Assembly (NCBI GenBank): GCA_023014485.1
Contig: JAJOZX010001726.1
Location: 1-64,000, forward strand
Reading direction: 5' to 3'
Origin: Bathynomus jamesi
Lineage: Eukaryota > Arthropoda > Malacostraca > Isopoda > Cirolanidae
DNA length: 64,000 nucleotides
Positions 19,775 through 29,962 of the stretch are shown in pieces (position 1 is the first letter of the stretch; each line of letters starts with the position of its first letter). The translations under genes were made by a program, and so were the position numbers. The notes below the pieces were generated by a model that saw nothing but the letters and a program-made list of their open reading frames with translations, was not told the origin of the DNA and did no database searches.

Positions 19775-20790
19775 CTGTGAAACAAATAAGACTCATTAGT
19801 AGTGGTACGACACGTCAGACTGATAACACAGTTTGTAGGCAGGCAGCAGATGCCCACCTAGTGGGGATGGGTTGATGAACGGAAAGTGGTTGTGTGTGTG
19901 TGTGTGTGTGTGTGTGTTTGGGGACGAGTAGTGCTAGTCATGTGCTCGTGTCGATTGTGTGCTCGTGTCAATACACTCGCTGTTTCAACGCTCTACAAGT
20001 TGACCCAAACCTACAAGGGGCTTGGGCGAGTGGAAGGAATGAGACTATCAAGACCATGTTTTGTGTGGCTTCTTTTTAGTACAAATGGATCCAGTTTAGC
20101 ATATGTGCGTTGCTGGATTTCGAACTTCGTGTTTTCGGAATGCCCTAATGTATATGTAGTGAAGAATAGAGGGAGAAGTGTGTGTTTGAGAGCATGCTGG
20201 ACGGCTGACAGGGTAGATGAGACAGAAAAAGATCAGCTAAAGAAGACAGTGACAGAAGAAACCGAAGCTTCAGCACTCTGTCTTCTGCCTAACGTCCCCC
20301 CCCCCCCGTCTCGGAGTACTTCCCTGGTCGATTGGTGTCTACATTCTCTTCCTTGAAGTGTCCGAGAAAAAGTGTGTCGATGCAGTAACATCATTCCAAA
20401 TTCTGTTTTAAAAATCCTGTATAGTTGTTTAAACAACTAAAGTGTTAAGACGTTAAAAACTGAACAGTATCGCAGTTTGGGTATGATCAGTGTTAAGTGC
20501 CGAGAAAGAACAAAGGACACCTGGTTGCCCTGAGTCAAAGAAGGTTGGGAACCGCTGCTCTAGCGTATTATTCAAATTAGCGAGCATTTTTCTACGCGAA
20601 AGCTACTTAAAGTCTCTGGTTGATTCGATGCCTTCGAGATGTGAAGCCATTATCAGTGCTCGAGATTGTGCTAAATACCGGCAGTACTGTACCTCATATT
20701 CTATAATTAATCGAAGTTATTTATTAAACTATATAGAAATGAAACGATCTCCGTATTTTGAGTCAGACTTGTAATTGGTAATATAGTATA
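19775..20790. other. upstream flank with (GT)n, C-run and an orphan hAT-like end
   Basis: Contains a (GT)n tract at 19889-19917 and a C-run near 20297-20307. AAGGTTGGGAACCGCTG at 20541-20557 has the form of a hAT (Charlie-type) terminal repeat read outward. No gene is supported. Confidence 0.45.
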
Positions 20791-21495
20791 TCGAGTGGGC
20801 AAAAAAAAAAGAGAGACCTCAAACTTTGGCTGTAAAATCCAAAGTTATGGTCAGATTTCAATATTTTTTTCACATCACAACTAAGTAAATTTCCTATAAA
20901 TTTCCTATAAAAAGTGACACAGTACTCACATATGGTGCTACCTTGATGTTAAAAGAAACTGCTCGATATGTTTACCACGAACTTCTGCAACCTTTTTCAG
21001 TCTAGGACGGAACTCATCTATGGTTTTATTGATCTGTTCTTGTGGTCGCTCAGCCCATTTTTCCAGAAGAAGCTGTCGTAAATGAGCGACATTTCTTACT
21101 TTGACCCAATAAATTCTTTGTGACAAATTTTCCCAAAGGCCATAATCGACAGGATTTAAATCAGGACTGTTTGGTGGCCAAATTTAATACCTCTACCTGG
21201 TATTCTTTTGATATCTCCTGTTTTATCGATTTTCTTGACTTGAAAAGCTTGTCCAAACCTCCTGCAGTTGGCTTACGTTAATTAAAATCGCTTTAATTAT
21301 CAACTTGAACCTATGATTAGCAAGATTTTTCCGGAATATTCGCCATAAATCCAATTTCTCAGCTAAAATGCTAAAAAATAGCATACAAACCATAAAATTA
21401 CCTATTACTAACATACTAAAATTTCATGGTTCTATGTACCATATTTGCCGAGATATGAAGGATTTAAAAGGTCTCCCTTTTTTTTGCCGACCCGA
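20791..21495 (-). mobile_element. mariner-like deletion derivative
   Basis: Inverted ends: TCGAGTGGGCAAAAAAAAAA with GAGACCT at the left, and TCGGGTCGGCAAAAAAAAGG with GAGACCT read from the right. TA lies outside both (20789-20790, 21496-21497). At 705 bp it holds only the last third of a transposase. It directly abuts the next mariner element. Confidence 0.8.
20938..21185 (-). pseudogene. C-terminal third of a mariner transposase
   Basis: Minus-strand translation runs WPPNSPDLNPVDYGLWENL, then SQRIYWVKVRNVAHLRQLL, to the stop at 20938. The Asp in NPVDYGLW corresponds to the third catalytic residue of mariner-type enzymes. The first two catalytic residues and the DNA-binding domain are deleted. 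Confidence 0.75.
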
Positions 21496-21815
21496 TATAT
21501 ATATGGTGTTTCACAACCGGTCTACCATACTTTGAGGGGTGATATCGAGTAAAAAAGTTAATACAACATCGGTGTTATTTCCAACCGTAGCGGAGCTACG
21601 AACGTTTTAAGGTGCATGGAAAAAATAAACGAGAGTATTAATCTGATGTATTTATTGCTACATTTTTTGAGATGCACTTTATAAATGCTCAAAATGTCTG
21701 CCTCGATTTTCAATTTTTTTTATGCAGGAAGGAGGGGCCAAGGGCAAATGCCCGCAGAAGCGCCCCTCCCATTGAAGAAGACAGCCAAAATCAAGGTCCA
21801 GGGTTTTCGAGATGC

Positions 21816-22545
21816 CTAGACACTGCGTTTGAAAGATGGGAGGTCACAGGCAGGAGGAAAGATGGATTGAGGAAGATTGTTCCAGATTTGACCGGTTGAG
21901 TAGATGAAAAAATTAAAATACCGATTAACCCTTGCATTAGATAGTTGGACAGAAAAGGAATGAGAAAGTGTATAAGGTCTGGTACTGCGTGCTCTCCTTA
22001 AAGGAGGAGGCATGTAGTTAGAGAGTTCAGAAGAGCAATGTCCGTTATGATAGCGATAGTAAATAGAGAGTGAGGCAACATTGCGGCGAAGAGAGAGATT
22101 GAAGACAATCAGTAAGATGGGGGGGGGGGAATTGCTGAGACGAAAAGCCTTTGATTCCACCCGGTGAAGTACGGCTGTGTGGGTTGAACCACCCACATGA
22201 GAAGCATACTCCATACAGGAGCGAAGAAGACTCCTGTACAAAGACAGCAACTGAGCGGGGGTGAAGAAACCGCGGAGGCGGTACAGCACACTTAACCTCT
22301 TAGAAGCTGTTTTAGAAAGAGAGCATATGTGAGCTTTAAGGAAACGCCGAGAATGTTAAGAGAAGAGGAAGGATTGAATTGTGTGTTGTTGAAGGTAAGG
22401 GGATAGTCGTGTGGAAGATCGTGACGAGTAGACAGATGGAGGAACTGAGTTTTTGAGGCATTGAAAGCCACAAGGTTTCCTCTGCCCCAGTCAGATATAG
22501 CAGAAAGATCAGCGGTCAGGTGTCTCATAGCCGTCCTACGCGAAT
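21816..22545 (-). pseudogene. LINE reverse transcriptase C-terminal region
   Basis: The 157-residue frame at 21816-22289 contains 'LLSLYRSLLRSCMEYASHV', 'VESKAFRLSNSPP', 'RRNVASLSIYYRYHNGHCSSEL' and 'IWNNLPQSIFPPACDLPSF'. These are characteristic of the post-RT tail of Jockey/CR1-like LINEs in decapods. The preceding segment (22292-22545, 'AFNASKTQFLHLST') is in another frame. It continues across the MITE into the polymerase domain. Confidence 0.82.
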
Positions 22546-23662
22546 TAGGGTTGCCAGATTTCCCGGCTCTCCAATCCCGGGAAAGCGGGAGCGTAATCGA
22601 CGAATCCCGGGAAAGCATTAAATTTGATTTCCTTTCCAAGCGAATGAAATTTCCTTAAATTCCCTGCAATAAGGACAGATTTCCTTGCATTTATCCTTCC
22701 AAAGTATATTTTTCCTGCCTGACATTGATAACTATAGCCTGCTTCAGAAAATACATACTTGTTGCATTTTATAGTTTATTTTACATGAAAATTACAGCCA
22801 ATCGGTCAGTGGTGCGGTGGTGCCAGATGTCAGATGTCTGATTTAATATTTATTTTAAAAATAGCATGAATGCATTAGAAATAATCTGAATGTTCAAAAA
22901 ATGTACAACAAAATATGAAACATTATTTATGACGTATAAAAGAGAAAAACGTAGATTTTATTTTCTGATTTCTTCCAACATTCCCGCAGACCTCCAAAAA
23001 TTTTTTGTGAATCTGACACACCTGCATTTTGAAAACAGCCTATTTGACAACGTTCACACACAGAGTTTAACGAAGTTACAAGTTACAAACTTGTTCAGAA
23101 ATCATGCGTTCCCAAAATAACAATTCCTCACTAAATCTAATTTCTATTAACAATTAAAATTTACAATAATAATTTATAGCGATAATTTGTTTTGAATATT
23201 ATAGAAAAAACTTTTCTTATTTATCTGTAATTTCCATAAATTTCCTTTCAGTCCTGATTTCCTTCAAAATTTCCTTAACTGGATTTTGAAGCCCAAAATT
23301 TCCTGAAATCAGGAAATTTCTTTGAAAGTGGAAACACTGCTTGGCAGTGGATATATGGCGAAAGATGGCAATTTGTAGTGACGCCATCATTAGGGCGAGT
23401 TTACTCCGTTTACCCGAATTTGATCGCGCTAGACGCGCGCGAGTCTGAGCTTTATTTTGATATAAAATTTGTTCTAGTGGACCGATTTTAACCGGGTTTA
23501 AGCATTTATATACAATTTTTTATTAATTTTTTTATCTATCATTATGAAATTCATAAAAAAAATAGTACGGGAATTCCCGGGAAATGTTATGAAATCCCGG
23601 GAATAACCGCTCGCTATTTTGTCGGGATTTCCCGACCCGGGATTTCCGGGAGGGCAACCCTA
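22546..23662. mobile_element. hAT-type MITE inside the LINE
   Basis: Ends TAGGGTTGCC at 22546 and GGCAACCCTA ending at 23662 are inverted. The 8-bp target ACGCGAAT is duplicated exactly (22538-22545 and 23663-23670). Near both ends there are repeated TCCCGGGA palindromes. The interior (about 1.1 kb) has no transposase frame, so it depends on a hAT enzyme in trans. Confidence 0.92.
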
Positions 23663-23670
23663 ACGCGAAT

Positions 23671-25096
23671 CATGAAGCGACTGCTGTGAGGGACGCTTTG
23701 TGAAGCAGGTGGAGAAGTGAAGAGTGGAATCATAGGTATGGGAGTGAATAGGAGAGGAAGTGCGAATTAAGATATCATTAATAAATAAAAGGAAAAGAGT
23801 GGGTGACGAGACAGAATCCTGAGGAACACACCACTGTTAATAGCTTTAGGAGAAGAACAGTGGCCATCTACAACTGCAGCTATAGATCGGCCAGAAAGGA
23901 AATTAGAGATGAAGGCACAGATAGAAGGATAGAAATCGAAGGAGGGCTGTTTGGAAATTAAAGATTTGTGCCAGACTCTATCAAAGGTTTCCGATATGTC
24001 CAGTGCAATAGCAAAAGTTTCACCGAAATCCCGAAAGGAGGATGACCAAGAGTGAAATGGATATGCAAGAAGATCACCAGTCGAGCGTCCCTTGCGGAAT
24101 CCATACTAACGATCTGAAAGAAGAGTGTGAGAAGAAAGGTGTTTAAGAATCTTCCTCTTAAGATTCAAAAACTTTGGAAAGGCAAGAAATCAAAGCAATT
24201 GGACGATAGTTGGAGGGTTGAGAGCGGTCACCCTTCTTTGGGTCAGAGGGGGAAGGAGATGAAGGAACAGCACCGGAGTCGTCCAGGGTTGAATTGCAAG
24301 GGAAAGTTTGAGCGAAGAGTTGAGCTTTGTCAGGAGAAGAGACGGCATCTGAGCCGTCGGAATGGAAAAGAGGAGGGAAGAAGAATTAGAATTGGGTAGA
24401 TTTTCACATTTTTGTCGGATGAAGGAATTTTTGGCGAGTCGAAGAGCAGATTTTGCACGATTCCGGGAACAAATATAAGCTGAGTGAGAGTCAAGAGTTG
24501 GATGGCGACTGTACCTTCTGAAAGCCCCCTCTCTGTTGCGGATAGCATTAGAACAAGTAAAGTTAAACGAAGGTTTTTTTTTTGCATTAGTAGTAGGAAT
24601 AGAATATACCCGAGCGAATCACCTCTGTGATGCGCTCTGCACACTCAGAAGGGCCCCGTCCAGGGAAGCAGTAATCATTCCATGGGAAGTTAGAGAAGTA
24701 CTGCCTAAGGGCCTCCCAATCAGCGGCGCCGAAGTATCAAACGTGCCTTGTTTTGGGGGGATCTAAAGGTCAAATTGGAGCGATAGGACGGGAAACAGAC
24801 ATAAGTTTGTGATCGGAGGAGTCTAACGGAGAGAAAAGTTTCAGAGTAAGAAGGATGAGAGGTAAGAAATAAATCCAGAATGTTGGGCCTATCTCCAAGG
24901 CGATCAGGGATACAGAATAGGGTGCTGTACAATCTGCTCTAGGTCGTTTAGGATGGAAAAGTTGTAATCTAGTTCACCAGGGATGTCAGTGAAATGGGAG
25001 AAAAGCCAAAGGTGGTGGTGAACATTGAAATCTCCTTAAATGGAGTTTTCAGCAAAGGGAGGGTGGGAAAGAATGTATTCCACTTTGGAAATGAGG
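23671..25096 (-). pseudogene. LINE endonuclease end and reverse transcriptase core
   Basis: From high to low coordinates: endonuclease end (24720-25096), linker, then RT with 'PSNYRPIALISCLSKVFES'-like and 'DSVSSPTLFLLFIND' blocks. The catalytic box reads 'HTYDSTLHFS' at about 23735 where YADDSTLH would be expected, so one Asp is lost. Several frame shifts. Together with 21816-22545 this is the ORF2 product, which nicks DNA and copies its own RNA. Confidence 0.75.
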
Positions 25097-26348
25097 TTTC
25101 AAACACGAGTCCACTGCCCATTGATTCATTTCGGGTTGTTCTCGTATGTAAGCAGCGGCATCCATAATACGACGCAAAAGTTCCTCTCTCGTTTGTACTT
25201 TGGTCTTTTAGACCATCTTTCATAATGCCCCATAAAAAGAAATCTAGCTGTGTTAGGTTCGGAGATCTCGGGGGCCACGATATTGGACCAGCACGACCAA
25301 TCCAACGATTCCCGTACCGCTGCCGCTGATTCAAGTAATCCGTAACATGACGACCAAAATGTGGTGGCGGCCCATCCTGAAAGAACATCCTGCGCCTTGT
25401 CTCCAAGGGCACGTCCCCCATCAAAAGCAGCAATTCGTTCGTCAGGAAGTTCAGATAAATATCAGCAGTTAATCGTTGTTCCAAAAGAACGGTCCAATCA
25501 GCTGATCTCCAATTACACCGCACCATACATTCACCGAGAATCGATGTTAAAAGTTTCCTTCAACAATACCGTGGAGATTATCGGCGGACCACAAGTGGGA
25601 ATTTCATCTATTGTTAATTCCATCCCGAATGAAATGTGCTTCATCACTAAACAGTATGCGATTAAGAATTTGGCGATGCATAACCATCCACTAGCAAAAT
25701 TCAACACGTTTATCGTAATCATCCTGTTGAAGAGCTTGCACACGTTGCAAATGATAGGGATACAAACCCTCATCATGTATGGTTCGCCATGCACGTGATG
25801 CGGATTCACCAATTCGTCTAGAAATCCTTCGAACACTGGTAGTTGGGCTACGTTGTACTAGGTCCAGTATGCGTTCATCCACAGCAACGGGCCGTCGTGT
25901 TACATGTTATTGGTTACGTGGAACAATTGTCCCTGTTTCCCTTATTCTCTGGTGTGTGTCACTAAACACTTGCCTGTTCGGTATTCGACGGTTCGGAAAA
26001 CGTCTTCGATATTCCTCAACTGCTCTGCTGTTACGATCACAGAATCCATAAATGAAATGGATATCAGCGTACTCAGCGGGTGTGAACTGTTGATTCATTT
26101 TGATTGTTCACCTTAGCGCAACACACTGTCTCGTACCACAGATCAGAACCAACTGAAAGAAAAAACTGAGGATTAGTAGTGGTAATTTCGTTAACCGAAA
26201 CTACCACACACAAGTACACACAAGTAGGGATTTGTTCTTTGCACATTTAAAACGTCCGTAGCTCCGCAACGGTTGGAAATAGCACGTATGTTGTATTAAC
26301 TTTATTACTCGATATCGCCCCAAAAGTATGGTAAACCGGTTGTGAAAA

Positions 26349-26353
<5 letters not shown>

Positions 26354-26391
<38 letters not shown>
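26354..26391. repeat. (AT)n microsatellite
   Basis: About 19 AT repeats between the mariner end and the large palindrome. Similar (AT)n tracts lie at 27208-27247, 27413-27459, 27718-27776, 29640-29697, 31716-31760, 32433-32483, 33223-33270, 34832-34890 and 37686-37745. Confidence 0.9.
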
Positions 26392-26397
<6 letters not shown>

Positions 26398-27205
26398 AAT
26401 AAAACCACGAAGGAAAGGAAACAGAATGGTGCTGAAGCGCTTTCGTCTAATGACATCCTCAGGAACACTGAAGTACATAAAGAGTTACAGCCTATATATA
26501 GGTTACAGGAAAAAAAAAAATATATATATACAATAAACGGAGAAACAAAATTAAAGGATTGTGGGAGGGGCACACAAATTTATAAGGAAAAACTATCGAT
26601 TTTTTATCACAAGATTAAATGAATTGTTTCCAACCAATGTTATAGATAAAAAAAATATACAAATTTATACTGGAAATCTGTCCGGGTTTTAGCACACTGC
26701 TCTTTTTGTATATAAAATTGAAAAATTATCGATTTTTAGCACAAGATTAAATGAATTGTTTCCAACCAATGTTATACATAAAAAAAATATATAAAAATTT
26801 ATACTGGAAATCTGCCCGGGTTTTAGCACTCTGCCCTTTTTGTATATAAAAAGGGCACACATGCCCTAATAACTTATTTTTCAATTTTTATATACAAAAA
26901 GGGCAGTGTGCTAAAACCCGGGCAGATTTCCAGTATAAATTTGTATATATTTTTTTTTTATCTATAACATTGGTTGGAAACAATTCATTTAATCTTGTGC
27001 TAAAAATCGATAATTTTTCCAATTTTTATATACAAAAAGAGCAGAGTGCTAAAACCCGGGCAGATTTCCAGTATAAATTTGTATATTTTTTTTTTCTATA
27101 ACATTGGTTGGAAACAATTCATTTAATCTTGTGCTAAAAATCGATAGTTTTTCCTTATAAATTTGTGTGCCACTCCCACAATCCTTTAATTTTGTTTCTC
27201 CGTTT

Positions 27206-27256
<51 letters not shown>

Positions 27257-27378
27257 TTTCCTGTAACCTATATATAGGCTGTGACTCTTTATGTACTTCA
27301 GTGTTCCTGAGGATGTCATTAGACGAAAGCGCTTGAGTACCATTCTGTTTCCTTTCCTTCGTGGTTTTATTCATCATA
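26391..27378. repeat. ~1-kb foldback palindrome with duplicated half-units
   Basis: 26391-26865 is the reverse complement of about 26885-27378 apart from small indels and a long (AT)n in the right arm. The centre is near 26870 (AAAAGGGCACACATGCCC). Each arm holds two tandem copies of a ~170-bp unit, marked by ATCGATTTTT, ACAAGATTAAATGAATTG, ACCAATGTTATA and CCGGGTTTTAGCAC. No protein is encoded. Outer ends carry CCTGAGGATG and GACGAAAGCGC. Confidence 0.85.
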
Positions 27379-27407
27379 AATATTTTTCACGTGTTACTTT
27401 CGTGAAA

Positions 27408-27458
<51 letters not shown>

Positions 27459-27462
<4 letters not shown>

Positions 27463-27640
27463 CAAACCTACAAGGAAAAAGAAAAATGATTCCAAGCCCT
27501 TTCATGGATTCAGAAATACACCTTGTCAGGGAATGACGAAATCTAGCTGTGACGAAATCTAGCACCCCTTATGAGGTGTACTTCTGAATACAGGAAAGGC
27601 CTTGGAATCATTTTCTTTTTCCTTGTGGATTTGCAATTTT
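27459..27640. repeat. foldback hairpin, 'GGCCTTTCG' family, copy 1
   Basis: Arms ~27462-27527 and ~27570-27635 pair with a few mismatches (ACAAGGAAAAAGAAAAATGA against its complement). The spacer holds a duplicated TGACGAAATCTAGC. It is flanked by (AT)n on the left and by the TTTCACGTG module on the right. Confidence 0.8.
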
Positions 27641-27654
27641 GTATCATTCATTCA

Positions 27655-27683
27655 TTTCACGTGTTTAATTGTGAAATTCATTC

Positions 27684-27776
<93 letters not shown>
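27655..27776. repeat. TTTCAC/GTGAAA module followed by (AC)n and (AT)n
   Basis: TTTCACGTG, seven bases, then GTGAAATT at 27655-27678 forms a short hairpin. It is followed by (AC)n at 27688-27713 and (AT)n at 27718-27776. Confidence 0.8.
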
Positions 27777-27778
<2 letters not shown>

Positions 27779-28173
27779 CCACAAGGTACAGTGCTGGCCC
27801 CACTCCTGTTCATTATCATGCTAACAGACATGGACAGTGGAATTAACAGCAACAGTATAGTAACATCATTTGCGGACGATACAAAGATCAGCAGAAAAAT
27901 CAGCGAGGCAAATGAAGTGGAGGCTTTGCAGAGGGACACAAACAAAATATACAAATGGTCAGAAGACAACAATATGACATTTAATACCGAGAAATTTCAG
28001 CTCTTGAGATATGGTAGAAATGAGGAACTTAAACAGACTGCATATTATTTTCCAGATATACAGGAAATTCAGAGAAGCACGAAAGCGGTCGACTTGGGGG
28101 AAATAATGACCGATGATGCGAAATTCGAGACACCAAATCAGATAGCAATAAACAAAGCAAAAAGAGTCGCAGG
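27777..28173 (+). pseudogene. LINE reverse transcriptase fragment
   Basis: Open translation LPQGTVLAPLLFIIMLTDM leads to the catalytic 'SFADDTKISRKI' and 'NNMTFNTEKFQLLRYGRNEEL', then 'KAVDLGEIMTDDAKFE'. This is the palm/thumb part of a Jockey/CR1-like reverse transcriptase, from a family different from the LINE at 21714-25096. It starts abruptly at the (AT)n tract and ends near 28173 (KRVAGQ), where AG-GTAAGT follows, so both ends are truncated. The FADD box is intact, but this fragment alone cannot function. Confidence 0.8.
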
Positions 28174-28237
28174 ACAGGTAAGTAGTATCCCCGCGTTTGG
28201 GGAGAGGAAGTTGGGGTGCTCTGAAATCCTGGTTCTG

Positions 28238-28315
28238 GAGGGGCCCCCTGAAGGCCTTCGCCTTCGTTATGAGGGGCCCCCTGAAGGCCTTCGCCTTCGT
28301 TATGAGGGGCCCCCC
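28238..28315 (+). repeat. 33-bp tandem repeat, 2.4 copies
   Basis: The unit starts GAGGGGCCCCCTGAAGGCCT and is repeated exactly at 28238-28270 and 28271-28303, then partly. It is GC-rich and palindromic within (GGGGCCCC, GAAGGCCTTC). Confidence 0.9.
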
Positions 28316-29080
28316 TTACTTAAGTTCCTAACCGATTTATGGGGTCTCATCGTCTTTAATGAAGGGCAGCTACCCCTTGAGGGGCCCCTTTCCTCCTTGG
28401 GGGAAAAAAATGTATTCGTCTTCACCTTCCTTCAAAAAAGAAAAAGATTCATCGCCTTGGTAAAAAAAAAAAATCCACCTTCTTGGTCTTTCACGAGACG
28501 GACAAAATCAAACAAGCAAAAACAGACAAAAACAAACAAAACAAAGACATACAAAGACTGAGTTTGACACGTAATTTTGAACTTATACCCTTAAACATTA
28601 GAAATGAAAACTTAAAATAAATATCTGAAAAAGGGCTTAGTAGATATGACGAGTGTGTGCATCGACCTCAAAGCATATTATTATATCCTAATACCACATT
28701 ACCTACTCATTTGTAATTCCGTTTTCACATGTTAACAAATTGCGAACATCACAAATTAAAAACTCAGACTAAACATATTTTAAATCAAACACAATTTCCT
28801 TGTTTAATATTTGTATTATATAAAGTTAAATAAAAATAAATTAAATAAAATTAAAATTAAATATTTAATTTTCAATTATAGGGGTAATTTTTGCTTATCC
28901 AAATTAAATTTCATTTATTCTACATTAATATGAAGTGAGGAGAAATGAAATGAATTAAAAAGGCTTACTGGCAAACTATAGCCCATATGATAAAAATTAA
29001 GATACATTATGTAGTTTAGCCAACATAACTATTAGTATTTATCATCAATTACCATCTTAAACATTATATATATGTATATA

Positions 29081-29113
<33 letters not shown>

Positions 29114-29644
29114 CACTGTGTGTGTATATATATATATAAGGGATTAATTTCACAATTAAGAGCGTGAAACAAGTGAATGTTGCCAATATATATATCTGAT
29201 AAGTTTTACTGATTCAATGTACAGTATTTGCATAATTCTTTGCTAAGTACGTTAAATGTAATTGGCAACTCAGTTCACAATCTTGCCAGATTTTCCAGAC
29301 TAATTAATAATAATCAATTTTAAATGTATGTAATTTTTTCTAGTAATTTAACTGTAACGAGAAATATTTATTATTACAGGCCTGCGAGTGACAACTTTGT
29401 AAGAGAGATCTTACTAATAACTGAGTTTATATGACTCAATCACATTTAAAATGAAATTCAAAGGTTTATTGGCAGACTATACGTAGTCCACATGACAGAA
29501 ACTATTATTAAGTTACATTATGCAGTTAGACTAACATACATGCGTTTAGCGAACATAGCTATTATTATTTACCATCTTAAACATTATTTATCATATATAT
29601 ATATATATCATAAATTTCACAGGTAAGCACGTGAAACGAATGAA

Positions 29645-29700
<56 letters not shown>

Positions 29701-29962
29701 CTTTTTAAAAAGATTAGGATGAACATGCAGATACATGCAGTTTATATTTCATAAGTTCAATTATCGATACGTCATCCTTCATTGTCATATTGTTCAAGCC
29801 AGTTAAAATGTATCTATTTTAAGCCGTATACCTGTAAACGAACCAGTCATCTCACAAGCTACATCAAGCTGTGTGATGAGGCTTTAAAACTAAAAGCAAA
29901 TATGTTATCCTCATCTAAACATCCACTTAAACATTATTACTAATATTGATTTATTATATATA
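28316..29962. other. gene-free AT-rich region with a diverged internal duplication
   Basis: No gene. 28945-29068 and 29447-29590 are diverged copies of one sequence (TTGGCAGACTATA / CTGGCAAACTATA, ACCATCTTAAACATTAT). Two hairpin modules of the AATTTCAC..GTGAAA type lie at 29146-29169 and 29613-29636 beside (AT)n tracts. Confidence 0.55.

Larger units (their letters stand above)
21714..25096 (-). mobile_element. non-LTR retrotransposon (LINE), 5'-truncated
   Basis: Minus-strand coding: an endonuclease C-terminal part (25096-24720, 'DFNVHHHLWLFS'-like, 'PDRLGDRPNILDLFLTS'), reverse transcriptase (about 24330-23690, 'SVSSPTLFLLFINDILI'), then the C-terminal tail (22290-21816). It ends in an A-tail (read as T at 21714-21720). 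TTTCAA flanks both ends (21708-21713 and 25097-25102), consistent with target-primed insertion into the mariner gene. The tail sequence matches the short copies at 3075 and 3942. It is split by a hAT MITE at 22546-23662. The family looks like one I know from decapod crustaceans. Confidence 0.88.
21679..26098 (-). pseudogene. mariner transposase interrupted by LINE insertion
   Basis: It starts [19 protein letters not shown] at 26098 (DUF4817-like helix-turn-helix), continues with 'RRISRRIGESASRAWRTIH' (25691-25882) and the catalytic half (25115-25526: FFQDGPPPHFG and SPNLTQLDFFLWG). The final residues (GRHFEHL, stop at 21679-21681) lie beyond the LINE. Several frame shifts occur between 25900 and 25530. 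A duplicated CAGCGG near 25325 adds two residues between the last two catalytic Asps. The gene is inactive. Confidence 0.82.
21503..26354 (-). mobile_element. mariner (DD41D-like) with long inverted repeats, split by a LINE
   Basis: About 105 bp at each end are inverted repeats at high identity: the left end begins TATGGTGTTTCACAACCGGT and the right end, read inward, TAGGGTTTTTCACAACCGGT. The transposase lies on the minus strand and is interrupted by the LINE at 21714-25096. Without the LINE the element is roughly 1.46 kb, a normal mariner size. The right side runs into an (AT)n tract. Confidence 0.88.

Noticed and set aside
27602..28561. One long 319-residue protein
   Set aside because: The front is translated (AC)n and (AT)n microsatellite and the end is translated tandem repeat; only 27777-28173 is real reverse transcriptase.
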